A stretch of DNA of 64,000 bases from AP-15 sp963700185 (GCA_963700185.1 CAVOWP010000021.1:449718-513717); one strand, 5' to 3'; numbered from the stretch's first letter, positions 43,424-53,564 are shown. Notes: generated by a model not told the origin, from the letters alone. Translations and numbers: made by a program.

Positions 43424-45301
43424 ATGGCCGGAAGGACGGCTCGCTCATGTGGGATAGAGCGGTATCTGCATTGGCGTCCTGAGAAGGGACGATGGTGGTT
43501 CCGCCGTCGCGTGCCCGGTAATCTCGTCGAGATCATCGGCAAGGCCGAGTGGCGTCAAACGCTCGCGGCACGAAGTCGCCCCGAGGCTGAGCGGGAGGCC
43601 ATCCGGTTGCTCGACGAGACCAACCGGACCATCGATCTCGCTTTGGCCGGGAACTGGCCTCCGGTGAGCGACGCAGAAATCGAAGCGGTAGCTTGGGCTT
43701 GGTGGTCGAATTTCTTCACCACGCGGCTGCACGAACTCCGTCAAGCTGGCGGCGCGTGGGATGACCGTTCGGAATGGGCGCTTGACAACGAGGCTGAACT
43801 ACGGAGATCGGTCGAAGTGTTCATCGCCAGACCACATCCGCTCGATACCTTCGGTCAGCCCAAAGGCGATCTCGCTAAAGTGCTCGATGATCCGAGACGT
43901 GCAGCGGGTTTGTTGAGTAACAAGGATGCGATGACACGGCTGTTGCACGAATGTCGCGAGAATCATCAGGAACACGCTGGCCATTTTGCCGATGTGCGGC
44001 GCGAGCGCAATTTAGCAACCGATCGCGTTCTTGAGTCGATCCGCGCAGGCGAGATCGAACCGCGCACGATGGTTAGCATAATCGATCATTCTGCGACTTT
44101 GATGTCTAAAGAACCCACACCCGTCATCGGCGTGGTCCCCATCCCGTTCAACGACCCGGAAGGCGGCGACGATCTGATAGCGAAGTGGGCGAAGTGGCCC
44201 GGAAAAAGGGGAAAGCCGCCCGGAGCGAAGACCGTCTACGAGGCCCGGCGGATGATGCGCAAGTTTTCGGAGTTCGTCGGTTTTGACGATCTCGCGCGTC
44301 TGACGCGGCGGAATGTCGAGAACTGGATCGAATCACTCATAGAGACAGAGGTCGCTCCGGGCGAGAAGATGGCTCCGAAAACGATCGAGCAGCATTTGAT
44401 TCAACTCAAGGCGCTCGCCAACTTCGCCGTCACTAAGGAGATCATCTCAACCAATCTAGCAGATAAGGTCAGGTTCTCGGCGCGGGTTAGAACCAAAACC
44501 CGCGCGTTCACGAACGCTGAGGCCAGAGTTGTGCTGGAAGCCGCGCGGTGCGAAACGACCGATTACAAGCGGTGGCTGCCCTGGATCTGCTGCTTTACTG
44601 GTTGCCGCCTAGATGAACCCGCCGGGGCGGCTGTCCGAGACATTGAGCCGGTCGGCAGATATTGGGTGTTGAACGTCCGCCTCGATTACCGGCACGAAGG
44701 TGCATCAATCAAGAATGAATCATCAGTGCGTCGCGTCCCCTTGCACCCGAAGCTGATTGAGGAAGGCTTCTTGGATTATGTCCGGAGCCTGCCCAAGAAC
44801 GGGCCTTTGTTCCCGCTGCTACGCCCCGACAAGTTCGGCTCGAAGGGCGGCAACGCTACAAAGCGGATCGGCCCGATGGTGCGCGGGCTGGCCGGTATTA
44901 TGCCATCGCTCACAGACAAACATTTATCACCTAACCACTCGTGGCGACACCGACTGATCGAGGAATGCCGCCGGATTCCAATCCGCCAGGACATCGAGGA
45001 CGCGCTAACAGGCCATTCCCAAGAGGGCAGCGGGCCGGGTTATGGCGAATTCGCCATCAACGATATGCTCGGCCCCGCCATCGACAAGACGAGGAGCCCC
45101 TTCGATATTCGATCCGAGTTGGGCGACGAGTACATTGGCAATTCCGAGGCCGTGCTGGTCCAAGGACTACAGCCAACTCGGACAGCAGCGACGGAGATCG
45201 GAACTCCGCTCGACGGAATATCTGCCGAGTGCGCAAAGCCCGCTGGGCACGTCCTGGATGACCGAGAGACCGGGGCGGCAATTTGGTCAGCAAAGGAATA
45301 A
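43424..45301 (+). CDS. Tyrosine-type phage integrase with DUF6538-like N-terminus
   Basis: 625 residues. The N-terminal RYLHWRPEKGRWWFRRRVPGN followed by LAARSRPEAEREA resembles the DUF6538 region found on many integrases. The core-binding helices lie at about 250-340. The catalytic set is Arg in FTGCRLDEPAG, His/Arg in HSWRHRLIEE, His in LTGHSQE and Tyr in GPGYGEF, so it appears active. It probably integrates at the tRNA-Phe upstream. The C-terminal ~60 residues after the tyrosine are variable. Confidence 0.88.
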   Translation: MAGRTARSCGIERYLHWRPEKGRWWFRRRVPGNLVEIIGKAEWRQTLAARSRPEAEREAIRLLDETNRTIDLALAGNWPPVSDAEIEAVAWAWWSNFFTTRLHELRQAGGAWDDRSEWALDNEAELRRSVEVFIARPHPLDTFGQPKGDLAKVLDDPRRAAGLLSNKDAMTRLLHECRENHQEHAGHFADVRRERNLATDRVLESIRAGEIEPRTMVSIIDHSATLMSKEPTPVIGVVPIPFNDPEGGDDLIAKWAKWPGKRGKPPGAKTVYEARRMMRKFSEFVGFDDLARLTRRNVENWIESLIETEVAPGEKMAPKTIEQHLIQLKALANFAVTKEIISTNLADKVRFSARVRTKTRAFTNAEARVVLEAARCETTDYKRWLPWICCFTGCRLDEPAGAAVRDIEPVGRYWVLNVRLDYRHEGASIKNESSVRRVPLHPKLIEEGFLDYVRSLPKNGPLFPLLRPDKFGSKGGNATKRIGPMVRGLAGIMPSLTDKHLSPNHSWRHRLIEECRRIPIRQDIEDALTGHSQEGSGPGYGEFAINDMLGPAIDKTRSPFDIRSELGDEYIGNSEAVLVQGLQPTRTAATEIGTPLDGISAECAKPAGHVLDDRETGAAIWSAKE

Positions 45302-45674
45302 CGCTCTCATGGGTAGTCGTCTGGCGCGCCTCAGATGACGCATTTTTCTCCCGGATGGGAACCCCCATAGGATTCCTCGGATGGTACCGACCAAGATTTA
45401 GGCACCCCCTCTTTTTTCCTGCCCCGTCCTTCCGCCACAGCAACCTTCGGCCACGCTCGGAGGGGCCGGGACCGGCGAGCCTCCTGAAGCGCTACGGGCA
45501 GAGGAAACGATCCATCAAAATGGGACCCGTTTCGGGAAGGGTACGGGGCTGTTGTTGAGGCCGGTCAGGACTCCGAGATGAGCGAGCCGACGCGGTGGCC
45601 CGCGGCGCTCAACACATGCCAGGGGTTCGCGGTAAGAGGAAACCACGGGCTAGGAATCAGCCCACGTGCCGACA
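45302..45674. other. Gap downstream of the integrase
   Basis: No gene recognised. I looked for a second copy of the tRNA-Phe 3' end, the expected distal att site, here and further on and did not find one. Confidence 0.4.
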
Positions 45675-45929
45675 TCACTCGTCTCGCCGAGGATGCAGGA
45701 CGGGGTTCGCAGCGCGTCGCGCCGTGGCGGCGGTAGCTTCGCTGAACAGGTGGCGGGGAATGTTGAGAAGCGCGAAGCGCCGACGCTCCTCCGGGAGCGT
45801 CTCGAAATCCGCCTCGATGAAAATCTCGACGGTCTCATCGCTGGCATAAATCTCGACACGAACGGGCGCGTCGCCAAAATCGACCTCGTGCCGTCGTCCG
45901 TTTTTTCCTCGAATGATAGCGTGGGGCAT
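45675..45929 (-). CDS. Hypothetical small protein, 84 aa
   Basis: MPHAIIRGKNGRRHEVDFGD then VRVEIYASDETVEIFIEADF gives a beta-strand-rich N-half; a basic C-terminus follows. AGGAG is about 10 nt upstream of the ATG at 45929. No family recognised. Confidence 0.5.
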   Translation of the reverse strand: MPHAIIRGKNGRRHEVDFGDAPVRVEIYASDETVEIFIEADFETLPEERRRFALLNIPRHLFSEATAATARRAANPVLHPRRDE

Positions 45930-46073
45930 TCTCGTTCCGCTCCTAGGGATCGGCGGCGAAATCAGGCCACCTTTGTCCGTCCATCCCAAGCGGCCCTTTT
46001 AAGCAATTCTCGTCTGGAACGGTGCGGGTAGTTGGATCAAGGTAGCTAACCATAGCGAGCCGCCCACGATCAC

Positions 46074-46625
46074 ATGCACGAACCACCCTATTTTCATATT
46101 GCCCCTGTCAGAACGGCCAATGACTTGGCATCTACGGTCAGGCTGTTCAGAGCCTATGCATATTCCCTGGATATTGACCTGTCCTATCAGGATTTCGAGG
46201 CGGAGATGCAGGCCATGCCGGGTAAGTATGCTCCCCCGGCTGGTGAATTGTTGCTTGCCCGCCATTCCAACGGCACCCCGGTGGGTTGTGTCGGACTCCG
46301 GCCCATCGCGCCTCACGGCTGTTGTGAAATGAAGCGCCTGTATGTTTCTCCGGAAGGGCGAGGTTTCGAACTCGGGGAAAGGCTGGTCGACGCTGTCGTG
46401 AAGGAAGCCGTGCGCATCGGCTACCGCGAGATGAGGCTGGACACCCTACCCTCGATGGCGGGGGCCATCGCGCTGTACCGAAAGTTAGGGTTCGAGCCAA
46501 TGGAGCCCTATTATGACACTCCCGTGATCGGTACGATTTTCATGCGCCGCTTTCTCACCGAGCATTCGCGGCAACAATCCTCGCTTCACTCTGATCACCC
46601 CCATAGTCCTGGCTGTCGTCCGTGA
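46074..46625 (+). CDS. GNAT-family N-acetyltransferase
   Basis: 183 residues. The acetyl-CoA loop lies in CEMKRLYVSPEGRGFELGERLVDAVVKEA, the family's motif A, followed by REMRLDTLPSMAGAIALYRKLGFEPM (motif B). The frame is intact. The substrate is unknown. It is the first of a series of small accessory genes, many of which are broken. Confidence 0.88.
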   Translation: MHEPPYFHIAPVRTANDLASTVRLFRAYAYSLDIDLSYQDFEAEMQAMPGKYAPPAGELLLARHSNGTPVGCVGLRPIAPHGCCEMKRLYVSPEGRGFELGERLVDAVVKEAVRIGYREMRLDTLPSMAGAIALYRKLGFEPMEPYYDTPVIGTIFMRRFLTEHSRQQSSLHSDHPHSPGCRP

Positions 46626-46834
46626 GTTTTTTTCAGTGGCCGGGCCTAAGCCGTTGACGAACTTTGTCTCGCTCATTCTGGCCGAATGGATGGACGGCAA
46701 GCCGCTCGATGCCGACCATCTGTGTGTTGTCGAGCCGCTGGATATGCGAGGCGGTCGAAGCGCGCGGGTCGTGACGCACATCGAGGTCGCCGCGCCCTCT
46801 GTTTCCCAATAGCCCATCGAAAGATCAGCCCGAG

Positions 46835-47300
46835 ATGGTTCGCGAGAACGAGATACGGAAATCCGAGGTAGCAGTAAAAATGCCGCCCACGACGGATGCC
46901 GGGTTGGTGTTCATCGGTCGCATACACACGCCCTGGACCTCGCGCATGGAGACCCCGCGACAAGGCCGGTCGGATGGGCCTCTCTGTCGCATCGAGGTAT
47001 TCGAGCCGTGGGTCGCGGCTCTTGATAGTCTCGCCCAATTCGAGCGGATCGAGGTGCTCTATTGGCTTCATCTGTCTCGGCGCGATCTGGTGATGCAAAG
47101 CCCAGCGAACGATGGAACCTGACGAGGCACGTTTTCGCTGAGATCGCCAGCCCGACCTAATCCCATCGGCACGTCCAGCGCCAAGCTGGTTTCCATCGAG
47201 GGTGCGATCGTTATGGTACGTGGCTTGGACTGCCTGAACGGGACACCGCTGCTCGATCTCAAGCCAGATCGTGGGTTATTTACGCCAGTAGCGCCGTCTC
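46835..47300 (+). pseudogene. trmO: TrmO/TsaA-type tRNA m6t6A37 methyltransferase, frameshifted
   Basis: The first half reads VFIGRIHTPWTSRMETPRQG, then CRIEVFEPW and FERIEVLYWLHLSRRDLVMQSPANDGT before a stop at 47120. The conserved second half (GTFSLRSPARPNPIGTSSAKL, VRGLDCLNGTPLLDLKPDRG) follows in another frame. One indel near 47120 separates them. Confidence 0.8.
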
Positions 47301-47352
47301 AACCGGGGGATTTCCAGGTGGCGCCCCATAAGCTGCCTTCGGCCTGACGCCC

Positions 47353-47658
47353 GCTTGAATTCTGAGCGCTCCGTCGTCGAGTTCGGCATAGGCGTCGGCG
47401 AATATGAAGGGTGTGGTGCGGGTTTCCCGGCGTGTTTTCCAAATCCTGCTTCCAGAGGCCCCTATACCAGAACGGTGCCTCGAAGCCTACCACCTTAACC
47501 GGACCCCGCTTGAACTCATTGCCGAGCGGAAGGTCCGCCGTAGGCTGTTGACCGATGACGGCAATATCGAGATCACCGGTCGCGATCTGCGGGAACGCGA
47601 ACCCCGAGCAGCGGCGCACCCCTCTACCAACCGAGCCGGTGCTACTCTCTCGCGGTGA
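47353..47658 (+). pseudogene. Small conserved protein, duplicate 1 of 3, frameshifted
   Basis: Homologous to 51839-52162 and 54341-54630. The early SVVEFGIGVGEYEG part and the later VVRVSRRVFQILLPEAP, LTDDGNIEITGRDLRE part are in different frames because of one extra A near 47408. The family is not certain. It ends just before the HAD gene. Confidence 0.65.
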
Positions 47659-47668
47659 GCCAACCAAT

Positions 47669-48349
47669 ATGAAGCTCCCCCATATGCCTGCGGCCATTGT
47701 GTTCGACATGGACGGTCTGCTGTTCGACACCGAAGCACTCTACCAAGAGGCGGTCCTGATAGCTGCGGCGGAGGGAGGCCACGATGTGACCTCGGGAATC
47801 TTCAGCCGCACTATAGGTCTTCCATGGCCCCAAACTCGCAGCCTACTCCTCGGCCATTTTGGCAATGCTTTCCCGGCTGATGAATTTGTCGCGGCGTGGG
47901 TGCGGCACTTCGATCTGTTGGCAGCGACCCGTCTATCCCTGAAGCCCGGCGCGATCGAATTGCTGGATACGTTGGATGATCTGCGGCTTCCTCGGGCCAT
48001 CGCTACGTCCTCGGCTCATCAGACCGTGCAGCATCACTTGACAGCCCATAATCTCGTCGGGCGGTTCCATGAGATTGTCGGACATGGCGACTATGCATGC
48101 GGCAAGCCCGCACCCGATCCCTTCCTGAAAGCTGCCGAGCGGCTAGGCGTCGAACCTCGGCTATGTCTGGCCTTGGAGGACTCTCACAGCGGGGTCAGAT
48201 CCGCGTCCTCTGCTGGTATGATGACCGTAATGGTGCCGGATCTTCTCAAACCAACGGACGAAATTCGAGGACTCTGCACCTTTGTTGCCCGTGATCTGCA
48301 TGAGGTCCGTGGTCTAATCTTGGCCGTTGGTTCGGGTTGTCGACGATGA
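47669..48349 (+). CDS. HAD-superfamily phosphatase, duplicate 1
   Basis: 226 residues. Motif I FDMDGLLFDTE, the cap domain after it, motif II ATSSAH, the conserved Lys in CGKPAPDPFLKAA and motif III ALEDSHSGVRSA mark a beta-phosphoglucomutase-like HAD phosphatase. All catalytic residues are present. Its stop overlaps the next gene's ATG as ATGA. A diverged, damaged copy lies at 50476-51168 on the other strand. Confidence 0.85.
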   Translation: MKLPHMPAAIVFDMDGLLFDTEALYQEAVLIAAAEGGHDVTSGIFSRTIGLPWPQTRSLLLGHFGNAFPADEFVAAWVRHFDLLAATRLSLKPGAIELLDTLDDLRLPRAIATSSAHQTVQHHLTAHNLVGRFHEIVGHGDYACGKPAPDPFLKAAERLGVEPRLCLALEDSHSGVRSASSAGMMTVMVPDLLKPTDEIRGLCTFVARDLHEVRGLILAVGSGCRR

Positions 48350-48717
48350 ACATGACCGTCGAACAGGTGGTTCAGGCAACGCCGGAAGTGAACGACCTGA
48401 TCGGCGAATTAGAAAACGTGCTCGGTGCCGCCTACGAGGCGCATCAACGGCACGGCCTTTCGATCGACCAACTGTTCGAGCCGAATGTGCGCTTCTTCAT
48501 AGCACCGTTGGAAAATCTCGCGGTCGGCTGCGGCGGAGTTGCGTTATTCGACGACTACGCCGAGGTCGTAGTTCGTGTATCAATGGCGGAAGCCGTCGAC
48601 CCCCAATTGCAGCAAGTCCTCGCCGATTACGAGTCGCCCAGAAAAGCCGCGCTGCGCTGGAGCAAGATCGTCTGCATGTGCATTGCCCGGTACGATATGG
48701 TTGAGGACCAAGGTTGA
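48346..48717 (+). CDS. GNAT N-terminal fragment fused to foreign sequence
   Basis: The first ~77 residues (PEVNDLIGELENVLGAAYEAH, LAVGCGGVALFDDYAEV) match the GNAT copy at 53104-53564. After about 48575 the similarity stops, and the rest of the frame lies opposite the 3' end of the minus-strand MBL gene. The acetyl-CoA-binding half is missing, so an active enzyme is not expected. Confidence 0.65.
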   Translation: MNMTVEQVVQATPEVNDLIGELENVLGAAYEAHQRHGLSIDQLFEPNVRFFIAPLENLAVGCGGVALFDDYAEVVVRVSMAEAVDPQLQQVLADYESPRKAALRWSKIVCMCIARYDMVEDQG

Positions 48718-49839
48718 CACCTGCGCCGCCTCGGCGATGTTGCCGACTTCCTCGACCGGGGTATGGGCATTAAAGGAATGCTGTCTCATCGCCTCCTGTG
48801 CTGCTGTATGCGGCTCGGGAAGGACGCGGTTGATCCACTCGGAGACGATCACCTCGTGCACTAGGATATTCGCGCCGTTCGCCAGTCTGATCAGATTCTT
48901 GCTCGGACCAGTATCGCCAGAGAAGACTACTGCCCCATCATCCGTCTCAAAGCGAAACGCAAAGGCGGGCCAGATCGGAGAATGCTGTACCAGCGTTGCC
49001 GATACGCAAACCCGGTCGTCCTCGTAGATGACAAATGGCTCCATATCCGGGTGAGGGGTCAGGTTTGGCGAGCTAAAATCTGGGATTTGCGGTAACTCTA
49101 TGTCGTGTGCCTCGACAAAAAGCCGGAGATCTTGTTTCCCGTTGTCACGAATCCGGTCGTTGATGTCGGTCGCATAAGCTCGAAAGAGGTATTCGGTCAT
49201 ATCGCGAGTGCCCGGCGTCGGGTTTCTCGGATTCACCACCTTGGGTATATCGGCGGTGTTCGCACGCAGGCTGAATACCGGTTCCATCTCGCCGCGACGG
49301 CCTGGACCAAACACCTTGAGCGGCGAAGCAGCGCGGTCGAGGCCAGAAAGCCATCCGTAGAGGAGCAGGTTTGGATAATCGACAACATGGTCGGAGTGCA
49401 GATGAGTTAAAAAAAGAGCCCGGACGGTGCTGAACATGGCGAGATTGTTCGGAGGGTCCAGCGCTTCTTGAAGCCGCTTTCCTGCGCCGTCGCCGCAGTC
49501 CACGACGTATATCGCATCGCCTACTACGATAGCGGATGAGGCACTGCGGCGGTTCGTATTCGTCCAGTACGTGGGGCCTCCTGCGGTGCCGAGAAGAATA
49601 AGCCGCGTGTTGAATGACCGCGCATCAGATTTTGCCCGGGCAATGCGCTCATACTGCCGCGCAATGTCGATTCCAGATGGAGCTTCTCCATACACGCTGG
49701 AAACAGCCCCAGCCCCACCAGACAGATGACTCCGGATAGCCGCCTGTTCGGCAACCTGTCCAATAATATAGCACATGTCGGCTTTACCCTCGCATCTTTG
49801 CTTGTTGATTCGAGCGTATAGGCGGTCTCCAGGATGCAA
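48580..49839 (-). CDS. MBL-fold metallo-hydrolase
   Basis: Up to 419 residues. The zinc motif THLHSDHVVDYPN (HxHxDH), VVFSGDTGPSKN and VHEVIVSEW plus a late LNHIVPG are the metallo-beta-lactamase-fold ligands, closest in style to RNase Z/arylsulfatase-like hydrolases. The start is uncertain: a Met 21 codons in (49776) is an alternative, and the next ~50 residues before FNTRLILLGTAGGP could be an export or linker region. Its 3' end runs antisense to the truncated GNAT gene. Confidence 0.85.
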   Translation of the reverse strand: MHPGDRLYARINKQRCEGKADMCYIIGQVAEQAAIRSHLSGGAGAVSSVYGEAPSGIDIARQYERIARAKSDARSFNTRLILLGTAGGPTYWTNTNRRSASSAIVVGDAIYVVDCGDGAGKRLQEALDPPNNLAMFSTVRALFLTHLHSDHVVDYPNLLLYGWLSGLDRAASPLKVFGPGRRGEMEPVFSLRANTADIPKVVNPRNPTPGTRDMTEYLFRAYATDINDRIRDNGKQDLRLFVEAHDIELPQIPDFSSPNLTPHPDMEPFVIYEDDRVCVSATLVQHSPIWPAFAFRFETDDGAVVFSGDTGPSKNLIRLANGANILVHEVIVSEWINRVLPEPHTAAQEAMRQHSFNAHTPVEEVGNIAEAAQVSTLVLNHIVPGNAHADDLAPAQRGFSGRLVIGEDLLQLGVDGFRH

Positions 49840-50128
49840 GTGTGAAGTAGTTCACATTTGAGAACAGGGAGCGAACGCCGACTGATACCTTCACCGGGTT
49901 TTAGTCTGCTCGCGCTGTGGATCGCCAAGTTCGATTAGGCGGATATTGGTGCGCCTCATTAAGAGGTCTACTGTTTTCGCCTTTCGCTCCAGGGTGGCTT
50001 AGGCCAGCCTCAGATACAGTTTCTCGTCCGATGCTGAAGTTGACCGCAATCCTGATTGCAACGTAGGCCATAAAGCTAAACGATGCCTCTCGTTACCACA
50101 CGAACTACGGGGAATACCGGGCGAAGCA

Positions 50129-50500
50129 CTAAGCCTCGCCACTCCCTCCAACCGAAGGTGTCGACGACTCCCTTCGGAGAACCATCTGCGTCTGAATCAT
50201 CATTGCGGCAAGCTTTCCGTCCGGACGGTAGATCGAGATTTGCAGGACGATCATGCGCCGCCCCACATGGACCGGTACAGCAACGCCGGTAAGCCGCCCT
50301 GGCACACAGGCCCGAAAAATATTCGTCTTCGATTCGATCGTGGTTGTCCGAAACCCAGGTGGGACGTTGAGCCCGGCCAAGTTTCCGCCGAGATCGTCGG
50401 CGAACGCCGCCAACGCACCGCCATGCACATGGCCGCTGTTATTGAGATGACGATCATCGACATCGAGTTCGCCGACTAGCTTATCCTTGTCGGTCTGAAC
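50129..50500 (-). CDS. Hotdog thioesterase (PaaI-like), 5'-truncated
   Basis: LNNSGHVHGGALAAFADDLGGN is the PaaI-type active-site helix region, followed by ESKTNIFRACVPGRLTG and the central strands. The upstream part of the hotdog fold is missing: the frame enters from the tail of the HAD gene and has no good start except an internal ATG at 50428. It is probably a remnant. Confidence 0.6.
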   Translation of the reverse strand, partial: VQTDKDKLVGELDVDDRHLNNSGHVHGGALAAFADDLGGNLAGLNVPPGFRTTTIESKTNIFRACVPGRLTGVAVPVHVGRRMIVLQISIYRPDGKLAAMMIQTQMVLRRESSTPSVGGSGEA

Positions 50501-51168
50501 GACATCTCGGCAACCAAGAGGAGGTGGCGCACCTCATGCAGATCGCGGGCAACGAAGGCGCAGAGCCCTCGGATTTCGTCAGTGGGTTCGAGGAGATCGG
50601 GCACCATCACCGTCATCATGCAGGCGGCGGCTGCCGACCGGACTCCATTGTGTGAATCTTCCAGGGCGAGACATGACCGGGGTTCCACACCTAAACGCTG
50701 GGCAGCTTTTAGGAAGGGATCGGGTGCGGGCTTACCGCGCGCGTAGTCTCCATGCCCGACTATATGGTGGAACCGTCCGACCAGATCATGAAACTGCAAA
50801 TGGTGTTCGACTGTCTCACGCGCCGAAGATGTAGCGATAGCTCGCGGGAGCCCGAGGTCGTCCAGGGTATTGAGCAATTCGATTGCGCCCGGCTTGAGGG
50901 CTAGGCGGGTTGCAGCCAGTACCTCGAAATGCCTCACCGACAGTCGCGACGAATTCCTCAACCGGGAAACTCCGCCCGAAATGGGCCAGGAGGAGGCTCC
51001 GGCTCTGGGGCCAGGGTAAGCCAATGGTCTGCTGAAGACCCCCGATGATACATCGTGCCCTCCGTCTGCTGCCGCCAAGATAGCGGCCTCCTGGTAAAGC
51101 GCTTCGGTGTCGAAGAGGAGACCGTCCATGTCAAAGACAATGGCGGCTGGTCGGCGGGGAAGCTTCAT
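50476..51168 (-). pseudogene. HAD-superfamily phosphatase, duplicate 2, internally scrambled
   Basis: Collinear with 47669-48349: FDMDGLLFDTEALYQEA, ATSSARETVEHHL, GKPAPDPFLKAAQRLG and ALEDSHNGVRSA are kept. Between residues ~42 and ~75 the sequence (RPLAYPGPRAGASSWPI) is out of register with the duplicate and then returns, which means two compensating frameshifts. Catalytic residues remain, so some activity is possible. It ends in the truncated thioesterase. Confidence 0.7.
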
Positions 51169-51621
51169 CTGAGCGAATGTGCGTGGTGTCGCCGGTGTTC
51201 CGAGCCTATGTGGCAGGCGGTCGGCCCTGCTGGTGGTGATCCATCCCTTGCCGGCAAGCCGAGCCACGGATACATCGACTCCTCCCAGATCGAGTCGCTG
51301 GGCGGCGGAAACGCCGACGTATCAAACGCGCCCACTGCGACTCCGCAGACAGCAGGGTTGCGGTCTCCTTCCCAATAGAGGGTGCTGCCGCAATTCGGGC
51401 AGAAATGAAATCGAATGCGATAGCCACTGTCGGCGTCGCGCTCGTAGATCTTCCGCTCGCCGTCGAGCCGCACCTGCTCTTTCGGATAACGTCGCGCCGA
51501 AATGGAAGGCAGTGCCGGTGCGGCGCTGGCACGCCTTGCAGTGGCACAGATAGACCCGATCCGGTTCACCTGTGGCAATTACTCGAAGCGAGCCGCAGTG
51601 GCATTGCCCGATCCGTTCCAT
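51165..51621 (-). pseudogene. GFA/CENP-V-domain protein, frameshifted
   Basis: A zinc-binding glutathione-dependent formaldehyde-activating-type fold. IGQCHCGSLRV, then YLCHCKACQRRTGTAFHFGA, read from the ATG at 51621. After about 51485 the frame changes and continues YPKEQVRLDGERKIYE, FHFCPNCGSTLYWEGD. All cysteine pairs (CHC, CHCKAC, CPNC) exist but not in one frame. It overlaps the HAD start by 4 nt. Confidence 0.78.
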
Positions 51622-51838
51622 CGTTCTTCTCCCGCCTCAGCTAACGCAAGTTTGGCCGATCTTCTCGGCTGCCGTCGAGCGCTTCGACAAAGGCGTTTGA
51701 CGCGCATATCCGCAAAACACCGCTCGGCGGTCGCCCCGTGACATTGGGCCGTCGTTTCCGAAAAGAGCCGAGTCGACACGACAATTCTCCCGTGGCATAT
51801 TGGGTAGAACATTCGCGGAACATTTCCCCCGGAGGCCC

Positions 51839-52162
51839 ATGTTCTTTCGCTTTCCGCCCGATGCTCACTGGAACTCCCAGCGATCCGTCGTCGAGTTCGG
51901 TATAGGCGTCGGCGAATATGAGGGTGTGGTGCGCGTGTCCCGACGCGTTTTCCAAATCCTGCTTCCAGAGGCTCCGACGCCTGAACGCTGCCTCGAAGCG
52001 TACCACCTCCACCGGACGCGGCTCGAACTGATCGCCGAACGGAAGGTTCGTAGGCGGCAGTTGACCGACGACGGCAATGTTGAGATCACCGGACCCGATT
52101 TGCGGGAGCAAGAAGCTACACGCACAACAGACCGGATGGGCTTCTGGCGGGTTGCTCGATGA
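51839..52162 (+). CDS. Small conserved protein, duplicate 2 of 3 (intact)
   Basis: 107 residues from the ATG at 51839 with GGAGG just upstream. SVVEFGIGVGEYEGVVRV, then RRVFQILLPEAPTPERCLEAY and LTDDGNVEITGPDLREQ. Likely a small cytoplasmic protein of a family widespread in Rhizobiales and relatives; I cannot name it with certainty. The stop overlaps the next gene's ATG (ATGA). This is the only one of the three copies with a complete frame. Confidence 0.65.
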   Translation: MFFRFPPDAHWNSQRSVVEFGIGVGEYEGVVRVSRRVFQILLPEAPTPERCLEAYHLHRTRLELIAERKVRRRQLTDDGNVEITGPDLREQEATRTTDRMGFWRVAR

Positions 52163-52452
52163 AGGCGGTACAACAAGCCGCTCGCAACACCGAACGCCGG
52201 TTTCCAGTTCGCGTCAGGATCGGCATTCCGCCCGAAGGACTCGGCAGCCGCCTCGATCAGATGAACGCATGGTTGGACGCCAATTGTGGTGCTAATGGGT
52301 GGACCTCGACCCCATCGAGCACACTAGGCGTAGTGAATGATGCCCTTGCGATCTGCTTCGCGGATGCGACGCTCGCGAGCGCCTTCGTGGCCCGCTGGTG
52401 CGCGCAATGCAGAGGGTCGAGATCGTGGATGGGGTGTATCAGGTCCGGATGA
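52159..52452 (+). CDS. Small conserved hypothetical protein
   Basis: 97 residues. RVRIGIPPEGLGSRLDQMNA and STLGVVNDALAICFADATLAS suggest a compact alpha/beta protein. It is translationally coupled to the preceding small gene. The last ~12 residues look unlike the rest and may reflect a late frameshift. Confidence 0.5.
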   Translation: MKAVQQAARNTERRFPVRVRIGIPPEGLGSRLDQMNAWLDANCGANGWTSTPSSTLGVVNDALAICFADATLASAFVARWCAQCRGSRSWMGCIRSG

Positions 52453-52606
52453 CGAACTAACGCCTCGGATTGGTGCGGCTCTGCACAAGACGCTCTGGGC
52501 GCACACCGGCATCCTCGACGCCGATGGAACCACTGCTCCCGACGAAGGCGCGACGTGACGGTTATAACCACCTAGCCGGTTCGATTTCTATCCTTGGCGA
52601 TCGCAG

Positions 52607-53008
52607 TTACATCGGGTGGTCGGAAACAGTCGCTAGGACCGCATCAGTAAGTTGTTTGACCGTGTAGGGCTTGGGCAGAAAAGCAGTATCCTCTACAAAC
52701 AGCGCGGTCATGCCATCGGTCTGACCCCCGCCAGTTGTGTAGATCACCCGCAAATCCGGGCAAAGCTCAACCGCTTTCCGGGCCAGTTCTATCCCATCGA
52801 TCGCGTCCGACCCATCCGGCAAGTTGATGTCAGTGAACAAGATGTCGATGGGCTCATCTTGTTGGAAAAGGGCGATCGCCTCTCTTGCGTTCGCTGCCGA
52901 CAAAATCATGTAGCCGAGGGCCTCGATGATGGACTCCGCGAGAGCGCGAACAGTCGGTTCATCCTCCACCACTAGCACCGTTGTTGGCTTGGCGTTCCTT
53001 GATTTCAT
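52607..53008 (-). CDS. Single-domain response regulator
   Basis: 133 residues, a receiver only. The acidic pair is in VLVVEDEPTVRALA, the phosphoacceptor Asp in ILFTDINLPDG, Thr in IYTTGGG and Lys in FLPKPYTV. The ATG at 53008 is preferred to 53068 because it begins just before the receiver. No kinase is adjacent; similar CckA-like hybrid kinases elsewhere in the window could be partners. Confidence 0.88.
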   Translation of the reverse strand: MKSRNAKPTTVLVVEDEPTVRALAESIIEALGYMILSAANAREAIALFQQDEPIDILFTDINLPDGSDAIDGIELARKAVELCPDLRVIYTTGGGQTDGMTALFVEDTAFLPKPYTVKQLTDAVLATVSDHPM

Positions 53009-53103
53009 ACGCCCTACCCACCCTTTGGCTCTAAAAGCGGCAACTATGGGAGAAAAGCGAAGTTCCAATTCTCGCAGTCATTTCAAAATTTCAATTCCAT
53101 CTG

Positions 53104-53564
53104 TTGCACTTATGCAGCAGAAACTCGGGCCCGGAAGCGGTCGAGGCTACGCCCGAAGTGCATGACCTGATCGGCGAATTGAGCGACGTGCTCGGTGCCG
53201 CCTACGAGGCGCATCAACGGCACGGGCTTTCGATGGAGCAACTGTTCCAGCCGAATGTGCGCTTCTTCGTGGCGCGGCTGGATGGCCTCGCCATTGGATG
53301 CGGCGGCGTCGCGGGTTCGACGATTACGCGGAGGTCAAGCGCGTGTATACCTGGCCAGCGGCACGTGGTCGGGGAGTAGCGAAGGCTCTGCTGCGCAAGA
53401 TCGAGGACGAGGCTCGTGGAGCAAACAAGTCGGTTTTGCGCCTTGAAACGGGCACCTACCAGCAGGAGGCGATCGGTCTCTACAAACGCATGGGATTTCG
53501 GCCACGACTGTCCGTTCGGGTCGTATGCCACATGATGCCCGCCTCCGCGGACCATCCTTCCTGA
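53104..53564 (+). pseudogene. GNAT N-acetyltransferase, duplicate 2, frameshifted
   Basis: The first half (PEVHDLIGELSDVLGAAYEAH, LAIGCGGVA) matches 48346-48575. The second half (FDDYAEVKRVYTWPAARGRG, VAKALLRKIEDEARG, ETGTYQQEAIGLYKRMGF) with the acetyl-CoA loop follows in another frame after about 53315. The start is unclear. Confidence 0.75.

Noticed and set aside
46640..46812. Open stretch reading PLTNFVSLILAEWMDGKPLDA
   Set aside because: Possibly a remnant of another gene, but no start, no family and only ~55 codons. Not enough to call.
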